Assembly: GCA_964430245.1 (NCBI GenBank)
Contig: CAYSEW010000021.1
Span: 1 to 52,254, forward strand
Source: CAYSEW01 sp964430245
GTDB lineage: Bacteria > Bacteroidota > Bacteroidia > Flavobacteriales_D > Parvicellaceae
Reading direction: 5' to 3'
Length of the DNA stretch: 52,254 bases
Shown: positions 25,954-36,002 of the stretch, in pieces
Numbering within the stretch: the stretch's first letter is position 1
Layout of the letters: every line of letters begins with the position of its first letter
Notes under the pieces: generated by a model
Database searches by the model: none
Seen by the model: only the letters and a program-made list of their open reading frames with translations
Told to the model about the DNA's origin: nothing
Translations under genes and position numbers: made by a program

Positions 25954-27435
25954 TTAATTTCTCCTCCAAAAATAAGGTGTAAATAATACTGCAACAGTAA
26001 AAAGCTCTAATCTACCCATTAGCATCATAATAGACAATACCCATTTACCCAATTCTGGAAGTTGAGAATAGCTATGTGAGGGACCTACTTCACCAATACC
26101 TGGTCCAACATTACTTAATGCAGATGCAACTGAGCTTATAGATGTTAAAAAATCTACGCCTAATGCAGTCATTATAATTGAACCAAAGGTGAATATAAAT
26201 AAATATAAAAATATAAATGCCAATAAGTTATATATTATATTTGGAGCTACTGATTCTTTATTAAGCTGTACAGGAATCACTGCATTTGGATGTAATCTTC
26301 TTTTAAATTCTAAAAATCCATTTTTCATTAATAAAACAATTCTAACTATTTTAATACCACCACTGGTACTACCAGCAGATGCACCAGAAAACAAAAGAAG
26401 GAAAAACAAAAATGTTATAAATGGTCCCCATAAGGTGTAATCTGAGCTACTAAAGCCAGTAGTGGTAATTATAGATACTACCTGAAAAGAAGCGTCTCTA
26501 AGTGCGTGTAAATAAGAGCTTAATTCATTTTGAAAGAATAGAACCATCGATACAATCATGGTAAATCCAACTGCCGCAGTAAAATACCATTTAAATTCAT
26601 CGTTATGCCAGAACTTTTTTAGTTTTAATTTCAATCCAAAATACAATAATGTAAAATTGGTACCTGCAATTAACATAAAAGCAATGATCACCGATTCTAC
26701 ATAAATATTATTAAATGCAGCTATACTATCTTGTTTTGTAGAAAAACCTCCTGTAGAGGTAGTGGTCATGCTATGATTAATGGCATCAAAAAAATCCATT
26801 CCACAACCCATTAAAATTAAGGATTCTACAAAGGTCAAACCAAAATAAATGATCCATAACCTTTTGGCTGTCTCTTTAATTCTGGGGTGGATCTTGTCTT
26901 TGGTGGGACCAGGTGCTTCTGCAACGAATAACTCCATACCCCCAATACCTAATAATGGAAGAATAGCAATTGTTAGTACGATGATTCCCATACCTCCGAT
27001 CCATTGGGTCATACTCCTCCAGAATAAAATACTTTTAGGTAAGGTTTCAATGTTATCTAGAATAGATGCACCTGTAGTAGTAAAACCAGACATGGTCTCA
27101 AAAAATGCATTCGTAAAATTAGGTATAGCACCAGATAATAAAAAAGGCAAAGTACCAAACAAACTCATGAACAACCACCCTCCAACAACGATTAAATAAC
27201 CATCTCTCTTTTTGATCTCTGCATTTTTCTCATCCTTTGTTAAATATTTAATCAATGCTCCAAAGAATAAAGTAATAGCACTACTAATGAAAAAATCTAG
27301 ATGAACATCAGCACCCGAATCAAGGTCATAATAAAATGCAAAAGGTAAAGACAAGAGCATTAAAAAGCCATTGATCATTAATAATGTACCAATGACATTT
27401 AAAACAACTCCTGAATTAAGAATTTTTTTGCTCAT
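25954..27435 (-). CDS. trkH: TrkH potassium uptake channel subunit
   Basis: 493 residues with about ten membrane segments. The four pore-loop regions are visible through their Thr/Gly-rich filters, for example FFETMSGFTTTGASIL, INHSMTTTSTGGFSTKQDS, VVSIITTTGFSSSDY and VASALSNVGPGIGEVG. It is the K+-conducting subunit in the inner membrane and is gated by the cytoplasmic TrkA ring. It begins on the base after the trkA stop, so the two are one operon. Confidence 0.95.
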   Translation of the reverse strand: MSKKILNSGVVLNVIGTLLMINGFLMLLSLPFAFYYDLDSGADVHLDFFISSAITLFFGALIKYLTKDEKNAEIKKRDGYLIVVGGWLFMSLFGTLPFLLSGAIPNFTNAFFETMSGFTTTGASILDNIETLPKSILFWRSMTQWIGGMGIIVLTIAILPLLGIGGMELFVAEAPGPTKDKIHPRIKETAKRLWIIYFGLTFVESLILMGCGMDFFDAINHSMTTTSTGGFSTKQDSIAAFNNIYVESVIIAFMLIAGTNFTLLYFGLKLKLKKFWHNDEFKWYFTAAVGFTMIVSMVLFFQNELSSYLHALRDASFQVVSIITTTGFSSSDYTLWGPFITFLFFLLLFSGASAGSTSGGIKIVRIVLLMKNGFLEFKRRLHPNAVIPVQLNKESVAPNIIYNLLAFIFLYLFIFTFGSIIMTALGVDFLTSISSVASALSNVGPGIGEVGPSHSYSQLPELGKWVLSIMMLMGRLELFTVAVLFTPYFWRRN

Positions 27436-28776
27436 TTACTGAAAATAGGTCTCAATTTTATGAATGGATTCAGTCAGTGAAAAAACAATGGCTTTATCAC
27501 CCTCTTTTAGTTGAAAGTTACCAAATGGAATAATTCCAATCCCATCTCTAATAACTCCTGAGATATTGGCCGTCTTTGGGAAATTCAGATCACGAATAGG
27601 GGATTTGGTAATTTTGGAATTGGGCTTTACAATAAACTCAATGATCTCGGCATCCACACCATGCAAGCTAGCTACTGACGACACTTCTCCTTTTCTTACA
27701 TATTTAAATATATTACTAGCTGCAATGATCTTTTTATTGATAAGCGTATCAATGCCAATTGCCTGTGATAAATGGATGTAATCTATGTTCTCAACTCTGG
27801 CGATCGTCTTTTTAACTCCATGGTTATTCGCTACCAGAGAAGACATGATATTCATTTCAGAATCTCCAGTAACTGCAATGAAAGCATCCATATCTGCTAA
27901 ACCCTCTTCTTCTAATTGCTTAACATCATGGCCATCTATATTGATAACTAGAGTACGTTTTAACATTCCAGCTATGCGTTCACACTTGGCTTTGTCTTTT
28001 TCAATTAAAGTTACATTATAGGTGCTTTCAAGAAGCTCTGCAGCCAAAACACCAATCCTGCTACCTCCTAAGATCATGATATCTTTAATTTCGAAACACT
28101 CTTTTCCACATACATTGATCACCGTATCGATAGAATCTGGAGACGAAATAAAATAAACAATATCATTTTGTTTTAGCATGGTTTCGCTACCGATCATAAT
28201 CGTTTCTTCATTCCTATGTAAAGCAATAGGTTTAAAAGTAAGGTTCGGATTGAGGTCTGCACTTTCTTTTACAGTTTTATTAACAAGAGGAGAGTCGGAA
28301 CCAATTGAAATGCCAAACACTGTTAATTTGCCATTTTCGAATTCTAGATCATCGGTAAAAACAGCCCTGTGAATGAGTCTTTGGATCTCTTCAGTTGCAA
28401 GGTGAGTAGGAGAAATGAGTGTATCCACTCCTAATTCGTAATAATGATTTTCTTTCTTGTTTTTTATAATGTCTACATTGTTGATCCTTGCTATGGCACG
28501 TTTAGTTCCAAATTTCTTAGCAAGAATAGACATCATTAAATTGGTTTCCTCACTAGCAGTTACTGCGATCAATAGATCACAATTATTTACATCTGCCATT
28601 TCTAGTACATCAAGTGATTTGGCATCTCCAATAATTGTAAATACATCAATTTGGGAAGAAATGAATTGTAATCTCTCTTCATTCTGATCGATCAGGTAGA
28701 TATCCTGAGCTTCAGAAGAGAGCATCTTGGCTAAATGGAAACCTACATCTCCGGCACCTGCAATGATAATTTTCAT
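27436..28776 (-). CDS. trkA: TrkA, NAD-binding regulator of potassium uptake
   Basis: 446 residues with two tandem RCK units. The first Rossmann motif is IIAGAGDVGFHLAKML (residues 3-18) with acidic LIDQNEERL; the second is IMILGGSRIGVLAAELL with LIEKDK. Each is followed by an RCK_C domain. It binds NAD(H)/ATP and gates TrkH. It is first in the trkA-trkH-miaE unit; a TATATTTG element at 28800-28807 gives a leader of about 20 bases. Confidence 0.95.
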   Translation of the reverse strand: MKIIIAGAGDVGFHLAKMLSSEAQDIYLIDQNEERLQFISSQIDVFTIIGDAKSLDVLEMADVNNCDLLIAVTASEETNLMMSILAKKFGTKRAIARINNVDIIKNKKENHYYELGVDTLISPTHLATEEIQRLIHRAVFTDDLEFENGKLTVFGISIGSDSPLVNKTVKESADLNPNLTFKPIALHRNEETIMIGSETMLKQNDIVYFISSPDSIDTVINVCGKECFEIKDIMILGGSRIGVLAAELLESTYNVTLIEKDKAKCERIAGMLKRTLVINIDGHDVKQLEEEGLADMDAFIAVTGDSEMNIMSSLVANNHGVKKTIARVENIDYIHLSQAIGIDTLINKKIIAASNIFKYVRKGEVSSVASLHGVDAEIIEFIVKPNSKITKSPIRDLNFPKTANISGVIRDGIGIIPFGNFQLKEGDKAIVFSLTESIHKIETYFQ

Positions 28777-28799
28777 TTATCAGCAATTAAATCAGATTG

Positions 28800-28807
28800 C
28801 AAATATA
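28800..28807 (-). promoter_or_regulatory. -7 element of the trkA promoter
   Basis: The minus strand reads TATATTTG, with TTTC 18 bases upstream (plus-strand 28826-28829) as a one-mismatch -33 box. The trkA ATG is 23 bases downstream. Confidence 0.55.
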
Positions 28808-28866
28808 TTGATATAATTAGGATTTGAAACCTTCATTATAAAGGAGTTATTGTCTATATTTAAAAA

Positions 28867-31569
28867 ATGCAAAAGCTTCTAGCATTTCTTATTGCTCTTT
28901 TTTGTGTATTTAATTCAGTATCTCAAGTAAATAAAGACTCCCTATGGAATATCTGGAATGATCACAATCTTGATGATAGTATTAGACTAAATGCAATAGA
29001 TCATTTAGCTTGGAAAGGATATCTTTTTTCTCAACCTGATAGTGCGTTTTATCTAGCTCAGCTTCAATATAAACTAGCTGAGTCAGTTAGTAACAAGGCA
29101 TTAATGGCAAAAGCTTTATTAACGCAAGGATCTTCAAATTATATTCAAAGTAATTACAATTTAGCTATTGACTATTATGAAAAATCATTAAAAAAATATC
29201 AAGCTATTAACAACAAACAAGGTACTGCATATGCATACAATAATTTAGGAAGCACATATGAAGTATTGAGCCATTATAACAAAGCCATTGATTGTTATAA
29301 TAAAAGCCTAAAAATTAAAGAAGATATAGATGACACAATGGGAATTGCTGCTTCTTTAGGAAATCTTGGTATTATTTATTCCAATCTAGGTCAAACAAAA
29401 AAGGCCCTTGACTTCATTGAAAGAAGCTTAAATATTTGTATTGAAATTAATGATCAACGAGGAATAGCCATTTCACTTGAAAATGCAGGGCAAATTTATG
29501 CACAAACTGGTAATATTGAAAAGGCTCAGCATAATTTTCAAACAGCATTAGGCATATATGAAAAAATTGAGGATGATTGGGGTAGAGCAATATCAATGAA
29601 TTCAATAGGTTCAATCTATTTTGACCTTGGAAATTATGAACTAGCACAAAATTATTATGAAAAGGGACTATTAATCTTTAATAAAATTGATGATAAAAGA
29701 TCCATTTCTGGATGTTACCTATTAATTGGTAAAGTATATTTTGAGCATTCTGATTACCCAAAAGCTGCTGATTTTTTTGAAAAAGGGTTAGAAATATTAA
29801 ATGAAATAGGAAATGAAAAAGATAAAACAGAATTATTAAATGAAATTGCCAAAATATACAGAAGTAAAGGTGTTTATGACAAAGCCATTCAATTTTATTA
29901 CGAAGCATTAAAGATCAGTGAAAAATTCAATGATATAAAGGGAATAGCATTAACCAATAGAAATTTAGGAAACATCTATGCAGATCAACATGAATATACT
30001 AAGGCTATTGAATTATTTAATAAAGCACTTAGTTCATACAAACAAATAGATTACAAAAAGGGTATTGCTAAATCTAAATCAAGTTTAGGAAGTAGTTATA
30101 AAGGAAAAAAAGAATATAGTAAGGCTATTAATTTATACAATCAGAGTTTAGTAATACAAAAAGAACTCAAAGAATTAGATGGCATGGCTACTTCTTATGG
30201 GAATTTAGGAGAAATTTATTTAGAACAAAACAAATATGATCTTGCTATGGATCATTTTGAAAAAAGTCTTGAATTAGAAGAATTAAGAGTGAATCAAAAG
30301 TGTATAGCCATATGTAAAAAAAACATCGCAAATGTATATCAGCTAAAAGGAAATTACACTAAATCAATAATATTAAGTAAAGAAGCATTAGAAATTGCAT
30401 TGAAAATTGAAGTCCCATGGCTAATAAGTGATGCTGCTAAATCACTTTATTTATCCTATAAATTGATCTTCAATGATAATGAAGCACTTAAAATGCATGA
30501 ATTATATATCATTAATAGAGATTTAGTTAATAAAGAAAAAGATCAAAAAGAGCTTTTTCGTCATCAGTTTAAATATGTATACGAAAAGCAAGCAGATTCA
30601 TTAAAGCTTGAACAAAAGAGAAAAGATGATATTGCACTTAAAGATGCTGATATAGCAAAAAAAGAAGCAGAAAATAAAAACTTAATAATAATTACCGGTC
30701 TTATTATTTTAGTTTTAGTAATTGTATTTACTATTATAGTAATCAATCGTTTACGCACTACTAAGAAACAAAAAATAATCATCGAACAACAAAAAGAAAT
30801 TGTTGAAGAAAAGAACAATGATATTTTAGATTCTATTCATTATGCTAAACGACTACAAGATGCTATACTTCCACCAGTTCAATTAATTCAGCAATGGTTG
30901 CCAAAATCATTTTTACTGTATCAACCAAAAGGTATTGTTGCCGGTGATTTTTACTGGTCAGAGAATATTGATAATACTATATATTTTGCTGTAGCTGATT
31001 GTACTGGCCATGGAGTACCTGGTGCTATGGTTTCAGTAATATGCTCTAATGCACTTACTAAGGCCCTTATTGAAGATAAAATCAATCAACCAAGTGCTAT
31101 TCTCGATCGAGCAAGAGAATTGGTAATTGGGAGATTTGGAAAATCTACAGAAGATATTAGAGATGGAATGGACATCTCTCTATGTGCTTATAATAAAAAA
31201 ACTGGTACTATTCATTGGTCTGGTGCCAACAATCCATTATGGATCATTAGAAATGGGAGTTCTGATATTGAAGAAGTCATAGCTGACAAACAACCTATTG
31301 GAATGCATGCCTCCCATCAACCTTTCACTAATCATAAATTACAATTAAATAATGGAGATTCAATTTATATATTTTCAGATGGTTTTGCCGATCAGTTTGG
31401 TGGACCAAACGGAAAAAAATACAAATCTGCCAGGTTTAAGAAGTTTTTAATTTCAATTCAAGATCAAGATATGGATGCACAACACAACTTAATACTTCAG
31501 GAGTTTAAAAATTGGAAAGCCAATTTCGAACAGATTGATGATGTGTGTATTATGGGTATGAAAATTTAA
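28867..31569 (+). CDS. TPR-repeat sensor fused to SpoIIE-type serine phosphatase
   Basis: 900 residues. A signal peptide (about 1-19) is followed by some eleven tetratricopeptide repeats (about 60-560; recurring patterns such as YNNLGSTYEVLSHYNKAIDCY). A short coiled coil comes next, then one membrane segment (about 606-630, Ile/Val-rich), a cytoplasmic coiled coil and the SpoIIE/PP2C domain (about 655-900). Metal-site motifs are VAGDFYW (Asp694), VADCTGHGVPGAMVS and FSDGFADQFGG. Topology suggests the TPR part senses something in the periplasm and the phosphatase acts on a cytoplasmic STAS protein; the STAS protein at 16624 is a candidate. The signal is unknown. Confidence 0.92.
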   Translation: MQKLLAFLIALFCVFNSVSQVNKDSLWNIWNDHNLDDSIRLNAIDHLAWKGYLFSQPDSAFYLAQLQYKLAESVSNKALMAKALLTQGSSNYIQSNYNLAIDYYEKSLKKYQAINNKQGTAYAYNNLGSTYEVLSHYNKAIDCYNKSLKIKEDIDDTMGIAASLGNLGIIYSNLGQTKKALDFIERSLNICIEINDQRGIAISLENAGQIYAQTGNIEKAQHNFQTALGIYEKIEDDWGRAISMNSIGSIYFDLGNYELAQNYYEKGLLIFNKIDDKRSISGCYLLIGKVYFEHSDYPKAADFFEKGLEILNEIGNEKDKTELLNEIAKIYRSKGVYDKAIQFYYEALKISEKFNDIKGIALTNRNLGNIYADQHEYTKAIELFNKALSSYKQIDYKKGIAKSKSSLGSSYKGKKEYSKAINLYNQSLVIQKELKELDGMATSYGNLGEIYLEQNKYDLAMDHFEKSLELEELRVNQKCIAICKKNIANVYQLKGNYTKSIILSKEALEIALKIEVPWLISDAAKSLYLSYKLIFNDNEALKMHELYIINRDLVNKEKDQKELFRHQFKYVYEKQADSLKLEQKRKDDIALKDADIAKKEAENKNLIIITGLIILVLVIVFTIIVINRLRTTKKQKIIIEQQKEIVEEKNNDILDSIHYAKRLQDAILPPVQLIQQWLPKSFLLYQPKGIVAGDFYWSENIDNTIYFAVADCTGHGVPGAMVSVICSNALTKALIEDKINQPSAILDRARELVIGRFGKSTEDIRDGMDISLCAYNKKTGTIHWSGANNPLWIIRNGSSDIEEVIADKQPIGMHASHQPFTNHKLQLNNGDSIYIFSDGFADQFGGPNGKKYKSARFKKFLISIQDQDMDAQHNLILQEFKNWKANFEQIDDVCIMGMKI

Positions 31570-31570
31570 T

Positions 31571-32704
31571 CTAAGCCGAAAGCACATTCTCTTCACGATC
31601 ATTACCTGCATCATGCAAAATATTTTGTAAAGGCCTAAAATGAGCTATTAATAAGGGCCATCTATTGTCATATTGCTTAATCAGCTTACAGATTGGTTTT
31701 TTATACTTTTTTAAATTAAAAGTTATAGAAGCAGGAGAGACCTTAGGGTCACAACATTCACCTACAGTAGAGCCATTGACTTTCCACCCTTTATCTAATG
31801 CCATTGATGCGGCATTTTCATACCTATCCAAAAACTCCAGAATATTTGAGTGCTTATTAAATTGATGGTGACTGATTTTATCCGATGAGCTAGAAGGCCA
31901 GCTAATATGCTCCTTTTTAATAATAATCTCATCAGTTATAGACAAATTGGTATTTCTAGCAATAATGACTGCCTTTTCAAAAACTTTCTCTATGATAGTC
32001 ATTTTCTGATTTGATTCAATGATCTCATGTATGATATCTTTTTCGATTTGCAACTTTTTATTGATCTTATTTTCCCATCTATTCTTTAATGCTTCAACAA
32101 ATAAGGCAATACTTTTAGAAGCATTGTTCTTAATTGTTTCATTTTCATCCTTCAATTTCTCTATACTTTTAACCTGTAAACCATAACTTTCATTGATAAC
32201 TTGCATAGTTTGATAATTAATCATATCTAATCTTAGCTTAGATGATATAGCTAAATTCAATAAATTACCTATTAGCATTTTTTCATTGGATGTAGCTGGA
32301 CCCTTTTTCTTGCTCAATCCAAAGGCATGAATGCCTTCAATTTCCAGGATGATTAAATCCGATGCATGATCAATAGGGGAGGTGTACTTTAACAACAACC
32401 ATGAGTTGTCATTTTCATCTTCAATTTTAAGCTGATTAATGACTTTATTATCTGAATCTATAAAGGGTATCAAATCTGAATTGATCCATGAAAGATGGAT
32501 AGCATCATTTCTGAATTTCTGGTATATATTCGACTTTTTACCTGTTTTAATAAATGAAACATTATTTTCTTGGTATTGGGCTATTTTTAATCGCTTATCA
32601 ATATTACAAAATAGACCATATGCATTTTTAATACCTGAATAATCAATGGAAAGGTTTTCCATTATATTTAAGATAGGGTGATTTAAAAATGTATACTGTA
32701 ACAT
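31571..32704 (-). CDS. Unrecognised protein with coiled coil and possible C-terminal HTH
   Basis: 377 residues, no signal peptide. The N-terminal 170 residues look like a small alpha/beta sensor domain, perhaps GAF-like. A helical coiled-coil stretch spans about 180-245. The segment from VIIARNTNLSITDEIIIKKEHI to ENAASMALDKGWKVNGSTVG and SPASITFNLKKYKKPI resembles the Fis-like C-terminus of NtrC-type activators, but the AAA+ ATPase core is absent. It could be a degenerate transcription factor; this is a weak inference. It is convergent with the phosphatase gene (one base between stops). The alternative ATG 14 codons downstream would give the start MENLSIDYS. Confidence 0.6.
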   Translation of the reverse strand: MLQYTFLNHPILNIMENLSIDYSGIKNAYGLFCNIDKRLKIAQYQENNVSFIKTGKKSNIYQKFRNDAIHLSWINSDLIPFIDSDNKVINQLKIEDENDNSWLLLKYTSPIDHASDLIILEIEGIHAFGLSKKKGPATSNEKMLIGNLLNLAISSKLRLDMINYQTMQVINESYGLQVKSIEKLKDENETIKNNASKSIALFVEALKNRWENKINKKLQIEKDIIHEIIESNQKMTIIEKVFEKAVIIARNTNLSITDEIIIKKEHISWPSSSSDKISHHQFNKHSNILEFLDRYENAASMALDKGWKVNGSTVGECCDPKVSPASITFNLKKYKKPICKLIKQYDNRWPLLIAHFRPLQNILHDAGNDREENVLSA

Positions 32705-32899
32705 TTTACTAATTTAAGCAATTTTTTAAGTAATACTTAATTTTGTTAAACAATTTTACTCAAAAATATATAGCTAAATTGAGTAAAAAATTAAGCTACT
32801 AAATATGACTTAATATGATATAAATACGCATATAATTACAATAACTTTAGTTCCTAAATTATAAATACGAATTATATAGTTAAGTATAATATTAAGTAG

Positions 32900-33109
32900 A
32901 TGATATCATATAATTTAATAAAACATAATCTATATTCTTTTGCTAAAAAGGGGCTATTTCAGCTAATAAAGCTTACTATTTACTTGTTGATTTATTTAAA
33001 CAAGTTAATTCGATTGATCAATCAACACTATGTTATCCCAATCATTAATAAGATCGAAAACTACATCTATCAACAAGCTTGTAATACATTCGATTGTCAT
33101 AAACAATAA
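32900..33109 (+). CDS. Very small hydrophobic protein, unknown
   Basis: 69 residues, Leu/Ile/Asn/Tyr-rich. A hydrophobic stretch (about residues 19-33, IKLTIYLLIYL) could be a membrane helix. It is followed closely by another very small frame at 33115 in a stretch without other genes. No family is recognised. The AT-rich context can yield such frames by chance, so support is limited to spacing and continuity. Confidence 0.3.
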   Translation: MISYNLIKHNLYSFAKKGLFQLIKLTIYLLIYLNKLIRLINQHYVIPIINKIENYIYQQACNTFDCHKQ

Positions 33110-33114
33110 TAAAG

Positions 33115-33264
33115 ATGAAATGGATCAAAAAAATATTAGCTCAACTAAATGAAGAAATCATAATGGATGATTTTAATACTGAATTAAAATTAAAAAGGCT
33201 GGCCGATCTTCATAAAAAAAACAAGCGAATTATTGAGCACCCTAAAAATGAAAAATTGAATTGA
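33115..33264 (+). CDS. Very small charged protein, unknown
   Basis: 49 residues starting MKWIKKILAQLNEE and continuing as a Lys/Glu-rich helix (ELKLKRLADLHKKNKR). It begins 5 bases after the stop of the 69-residue frame and ends about 50 bases before the phosphohexomutase gene. The Met-Lys-Trp-Ile-Lys-Lys opening followed by an amphipathic helix is protein-like. No function can be assigned. Confidence 0.4.
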   Translation: MKWIKKILAQLNEEIIMDDFNTELKLKRLADLHKKNKRIIEHPKNEKLN

Positions 33265-33316
33265 AATTTAAAATATTAATTTATCTTCGCAGCCAATATA
33301 TCAACATTAAATAAAG

Positions 33317-34723
33317 ATGGATAAAATAAAATTTGGCACAGATGGATGGAGAGCTATTATCGCTCAGGAATACACTGTAGAAAATGTAGCGCGTATATCA
33401 TATGCAACAGGTGATTGGACAAAAAACAATTTTAACAATCCTTCTATAACCATAGGGCATGACTGTAGATTTGGTGGTGAACTATTTACTGAAACTGCTG
33501 CAAAAGTGTTCGTTTCAATGGGAATTAAGTTGTACATGTCCAAAGGATTTATTTCAACTCCAATGATTTCATTAGCTACTAAAAATTTAAATGCCTCTTT
33601 AGGTGTAGTTATCACAGCCAGCCATAATCCACCATCTTATAATGGTTATAAATTAAAAGGACATTATGGAGGACCATTAACTTCCGATAAAGTTCAGGAA
33701 GTAGAAGACCTTATCCCCAATGAAAATTCAATAGATTTAAATTCTATTTCTATTAAGGAGGCAATCAATGATGGTAAAATTGAAATTGTTGATTTTGAAC
33801 AAATGTACATTGATGCAGTTGAATCATCTTTTGATCTTGACGCGATAAGAAACTCTGGTTTAAATTTCGCTTATGATGCTATGTATGGTGCTGGACAAAC
33901 TGTAATGAAAAGATTATTCCCTAAGATGACTTTCTTACATTGTGAAAACAATCCTTCATTTAATGGTCAGGCTCCTGAACCAATTGCAAAAAACCTTGTT
34001 GAATTTTCTGAATTAATTAAAAACAATGGAAATATTGCTGCAGGATTAGCTACAGATGGTGATGCAGATAGAATTGGCTTATACAATTCAAAAGGTGAAT
34101 TCATAGACTCTCATCATATCATTTTATTATTAATGCAATATTTACACAAGCATAAAGGAATGAATGGCAAAGTGGTAGTTGCTGCTTCAACAACACCAAG
34201 AGTAGTAAAGCTTGCTGAGCAATGGGGATTAGAACATGATACCGTTCAAATAGGCTTTAAACACATTGCACAACAAATGATTTCAGAAGACGTACTAATT
34301 GGTGGAGAAGAATCTGGAGGAATTGCTATAAAGGGACATATTCCAGAAAGAGATGGCATTTGGATGGGATTAGTCATTTTTGAATACATGGCCAAAACAG
34401 GAAAATCTTTAGAAGACTTAATCATAGAAATCTATAACTTGGTTGGACCTTTTAAATATTGGAGAGATGACCTGCATATCAATGAAAGTCTTAAAAAACA
34501 AATTGTTGACAATTGTAAAAGTGGTAGTTATAACCAATTTGGCGAATACATTGTAGCCAATACAGATACTACTGATGGTTATAAATATATATTTAATGAT
34601 AACGAATGGTTAATGATAAGACCATCAGGCACAGAGCCTGTACTTAGGTGCTATGCAGAAAGCACTTCACTTGAAAAAGCAAAGGAAATACTATCAAATT
34701 GTAAGGAACAAATAGGTGTTTAA
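33317..34723 (+). CDS. Phosphoglucomutase/phosphomannomutase (alpha-D-phosphohexomutase family)
   Basis: 468 residues with all four family sites. The phosphoserine loop is Ser102 in TASHNPPSYNGYK, the magnesium loop ATDGDADRIGLY, the sugar-specificity loop GGEESGGIAIKGHIPERDGI and the phosphate-binding loop RPSGTEPVLRCYAE. It interconverts hexose 1- and 6-phosphates in the cytoplasm. GEESGG in the specificity loop leans toward glucose or dual use, but this is not decisive. A near-consensus -7 box (TATCTTCG at 33282) precedes it. Confidence 0.92.
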   Translation: MDKIKFGTDGWRAIIAQEYTVENVARISYATGDWTKNNFNNPSITIGHDCRFGGELFTETAAKVFVSMGIKLYMSKGFISTPMISLATKNLNASLGVVITASHNPPSYNGYKLKGHYGGPLTSDKVQEVEDLIPNENSIDLNSISIKEAINDGKIEIVDFEQMYIDAVESSFDLDAIRNSGLNFAYDAMYGAGQTVMKRLFPKMTFLHCENNPSFNGQAPEPIAKNLVEFSELIKNNGNIAAGLATDGDADRIGLYNSKGEFIDSHHIILLLMQYLHKHKGMNGKVVVAASTTPRVVKLAEQWGLEHDTVQIGFKHIAQQMISEDVLIGGEESGGIAIKGHIPERDGIWMGLVIFEYMAKTGKSLEDLIIEIYNLVGPFKYWRDDLHINESLKKQIVDNCKSGSYNQFGEYIVANTDTTDGYKYIFNDNEWLMIRPSGTEPVLRCYAESTSLEKAKEILSNCKEQIGV

Positions 34724-34852
34724 TATTATTTTCGATTGATTTATCGACCAAATTTTATTATTCATCTATTTATTTAAGAGAAAAAATATATTCTCCAACT
34801 TATTTTTTTAATTTAACATTCACAAAAATTTACTATTAACCAAAATTAAGTT

Positions 34853-35992
34853 TTGAAAATAGGAATACCAAAAGAATCAGCCGGCCGTGAAACACGTGTG
34901 GCTATAACCCCAACAATCGTAAAACAATTAACCAACAAGGGCTTTTCAATATCCGTTGAAAAAGGTGCAGGTGCTTTGTCTAATTTTTCTGACAGTGACT
35001 ATACTGATGCTGGAGCTGAATTAGCAGACAGGAAAACTGTTTATCAAAGTGACATCATCACTCAGATCAACCCACCTGATAAAGAAGATATTGATCAGAT
35101 GAAAAAAGGCAGCACCCTTATTTCACTGATGTTTGCCGCTACTAATCCAGAATTACTCAAGAATTGTATTCAGCAAGAAATAAATGCTTTTTCTTTGGAT
35201 GCCATACCCAGAACCTCATTGGCTCAGAGCATGGATGTACTAAGCTCTCAAGCTAATTTAGCTGGCTATAAAGCAGTTATTCTTGGTGGTGCAGAAATGG
35301 GTAAAATCTTCCCTATGCTTATGACCTCTGCAGGAACTATAAAACCTTCTACGGTTGTTATTTTCGGTGCTGGAGTTGCTGGATTGCAAGCAATAGCTAC
35401 ATCTAAAAGATTAGGAGCTAATGTATGGGTTTCAGATATTCGACCAGAAACAAAGGAACAAGTGGAATCTTTAGGAGGTAAATTCATTGAAGTAGATGGC
35501 GATGATTCGATTAAGATGGAAGGTGGATATGTTAAAGGAGTATCCGATGAATTTCTTAAAAAACAACAGGAAGCTGTTACTGAAAAAGTAGCTGCTGCAG
35601 ATCTTGTAATCACTACTGCCTTAATTCCTGGAAAAAAAGCTCCATTATTAATTTCAGATGAGATGCTTAATAAAATGAAACCAGGATCTGTAATTGTTGA
35701 TATGGCAGTAGCTCAAGGTGGAAATTGTGCTAGTAGCGAATTAAATAAAGTAATTGAGAAATCTGGTGTGAAAATAGTAGGTGAAGGTAATCTACCAGGA
35801 ACATTACCTATAAATGCCAGTGAATTATTAGCCAAGAATATTCAAAACTTCATTCAGCATTTAACAGAAGATGCTAAATTTAAATGGGATCTAGAAGATG
35901 AGATCACTTCAGGTTCACTCATTTTAAGAGAAGGTAAGATCCTACAAGATTCACTAAAAAAGGAAAATCAACCAGAATCAGTAAAAGTTTAA
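34853..35992 (+). CDS. pntAA: NAD(P) transhydrogenase subunit alpha part 1 (domain I)
   Basis: 379 residues, the soluble NAD(H)-binding dI domain as its own polypeptide. KIGIPKESAGRETRVAITP opens the protein, LAGYKAVILGGAEMGKIFPM and VVIFGAGVAGLQAIATSKRLGA carry the Rossmann glycines, and VIVDMAVAQGGNC and GEGNLPGTLP close it. The start is TTG, since the protein begins exactly at the family N-terminus. It transfers hydride from NADH to NADP+ on dIII, driven by the proton gradient. It is first in the three-gene pnt operon. Confidence 0.95.
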   Translation: MKIGIPKESAGRETRVAITPTIVKQLTNKGFSISVEKGAGALSNFSDSDYTDAGAELADRKTVYQSDIITQINPPDKEDIDQMKKGSTLISLMFAATNPELLKNCIQQEINAFSLDAIPRTSLAQSMDVLSSQANLAGYKAVILGGAEMGKIFPMLMTSAGTIKPSTVVIFGAGVAGLQAIATSKRLGANVWVSDIRPETKEQVESLGGKFIEVDGDDSIKMEGGYVKGVSDEFLKKQQEAVTEKVAAADLVITTALIPGKKAPLLISDEMLNKMKPGSVIVDMAVAQGGNCASSELNKVIEKSGVKIVGEGNLPGTLPINASELLAKNIQNFIQHLTEDAKFKWDLEDEITSGSLILREGKILQDSLKKENQPESVKV

Positions 35993-36002
35993 TCATAAAC
36001 TC

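Noticed and set aside
26849..27199. 116-codon plus-strand frame inside trkH
   Set aside because: It is antisense to a well-conserved membrane protein and has no family features.
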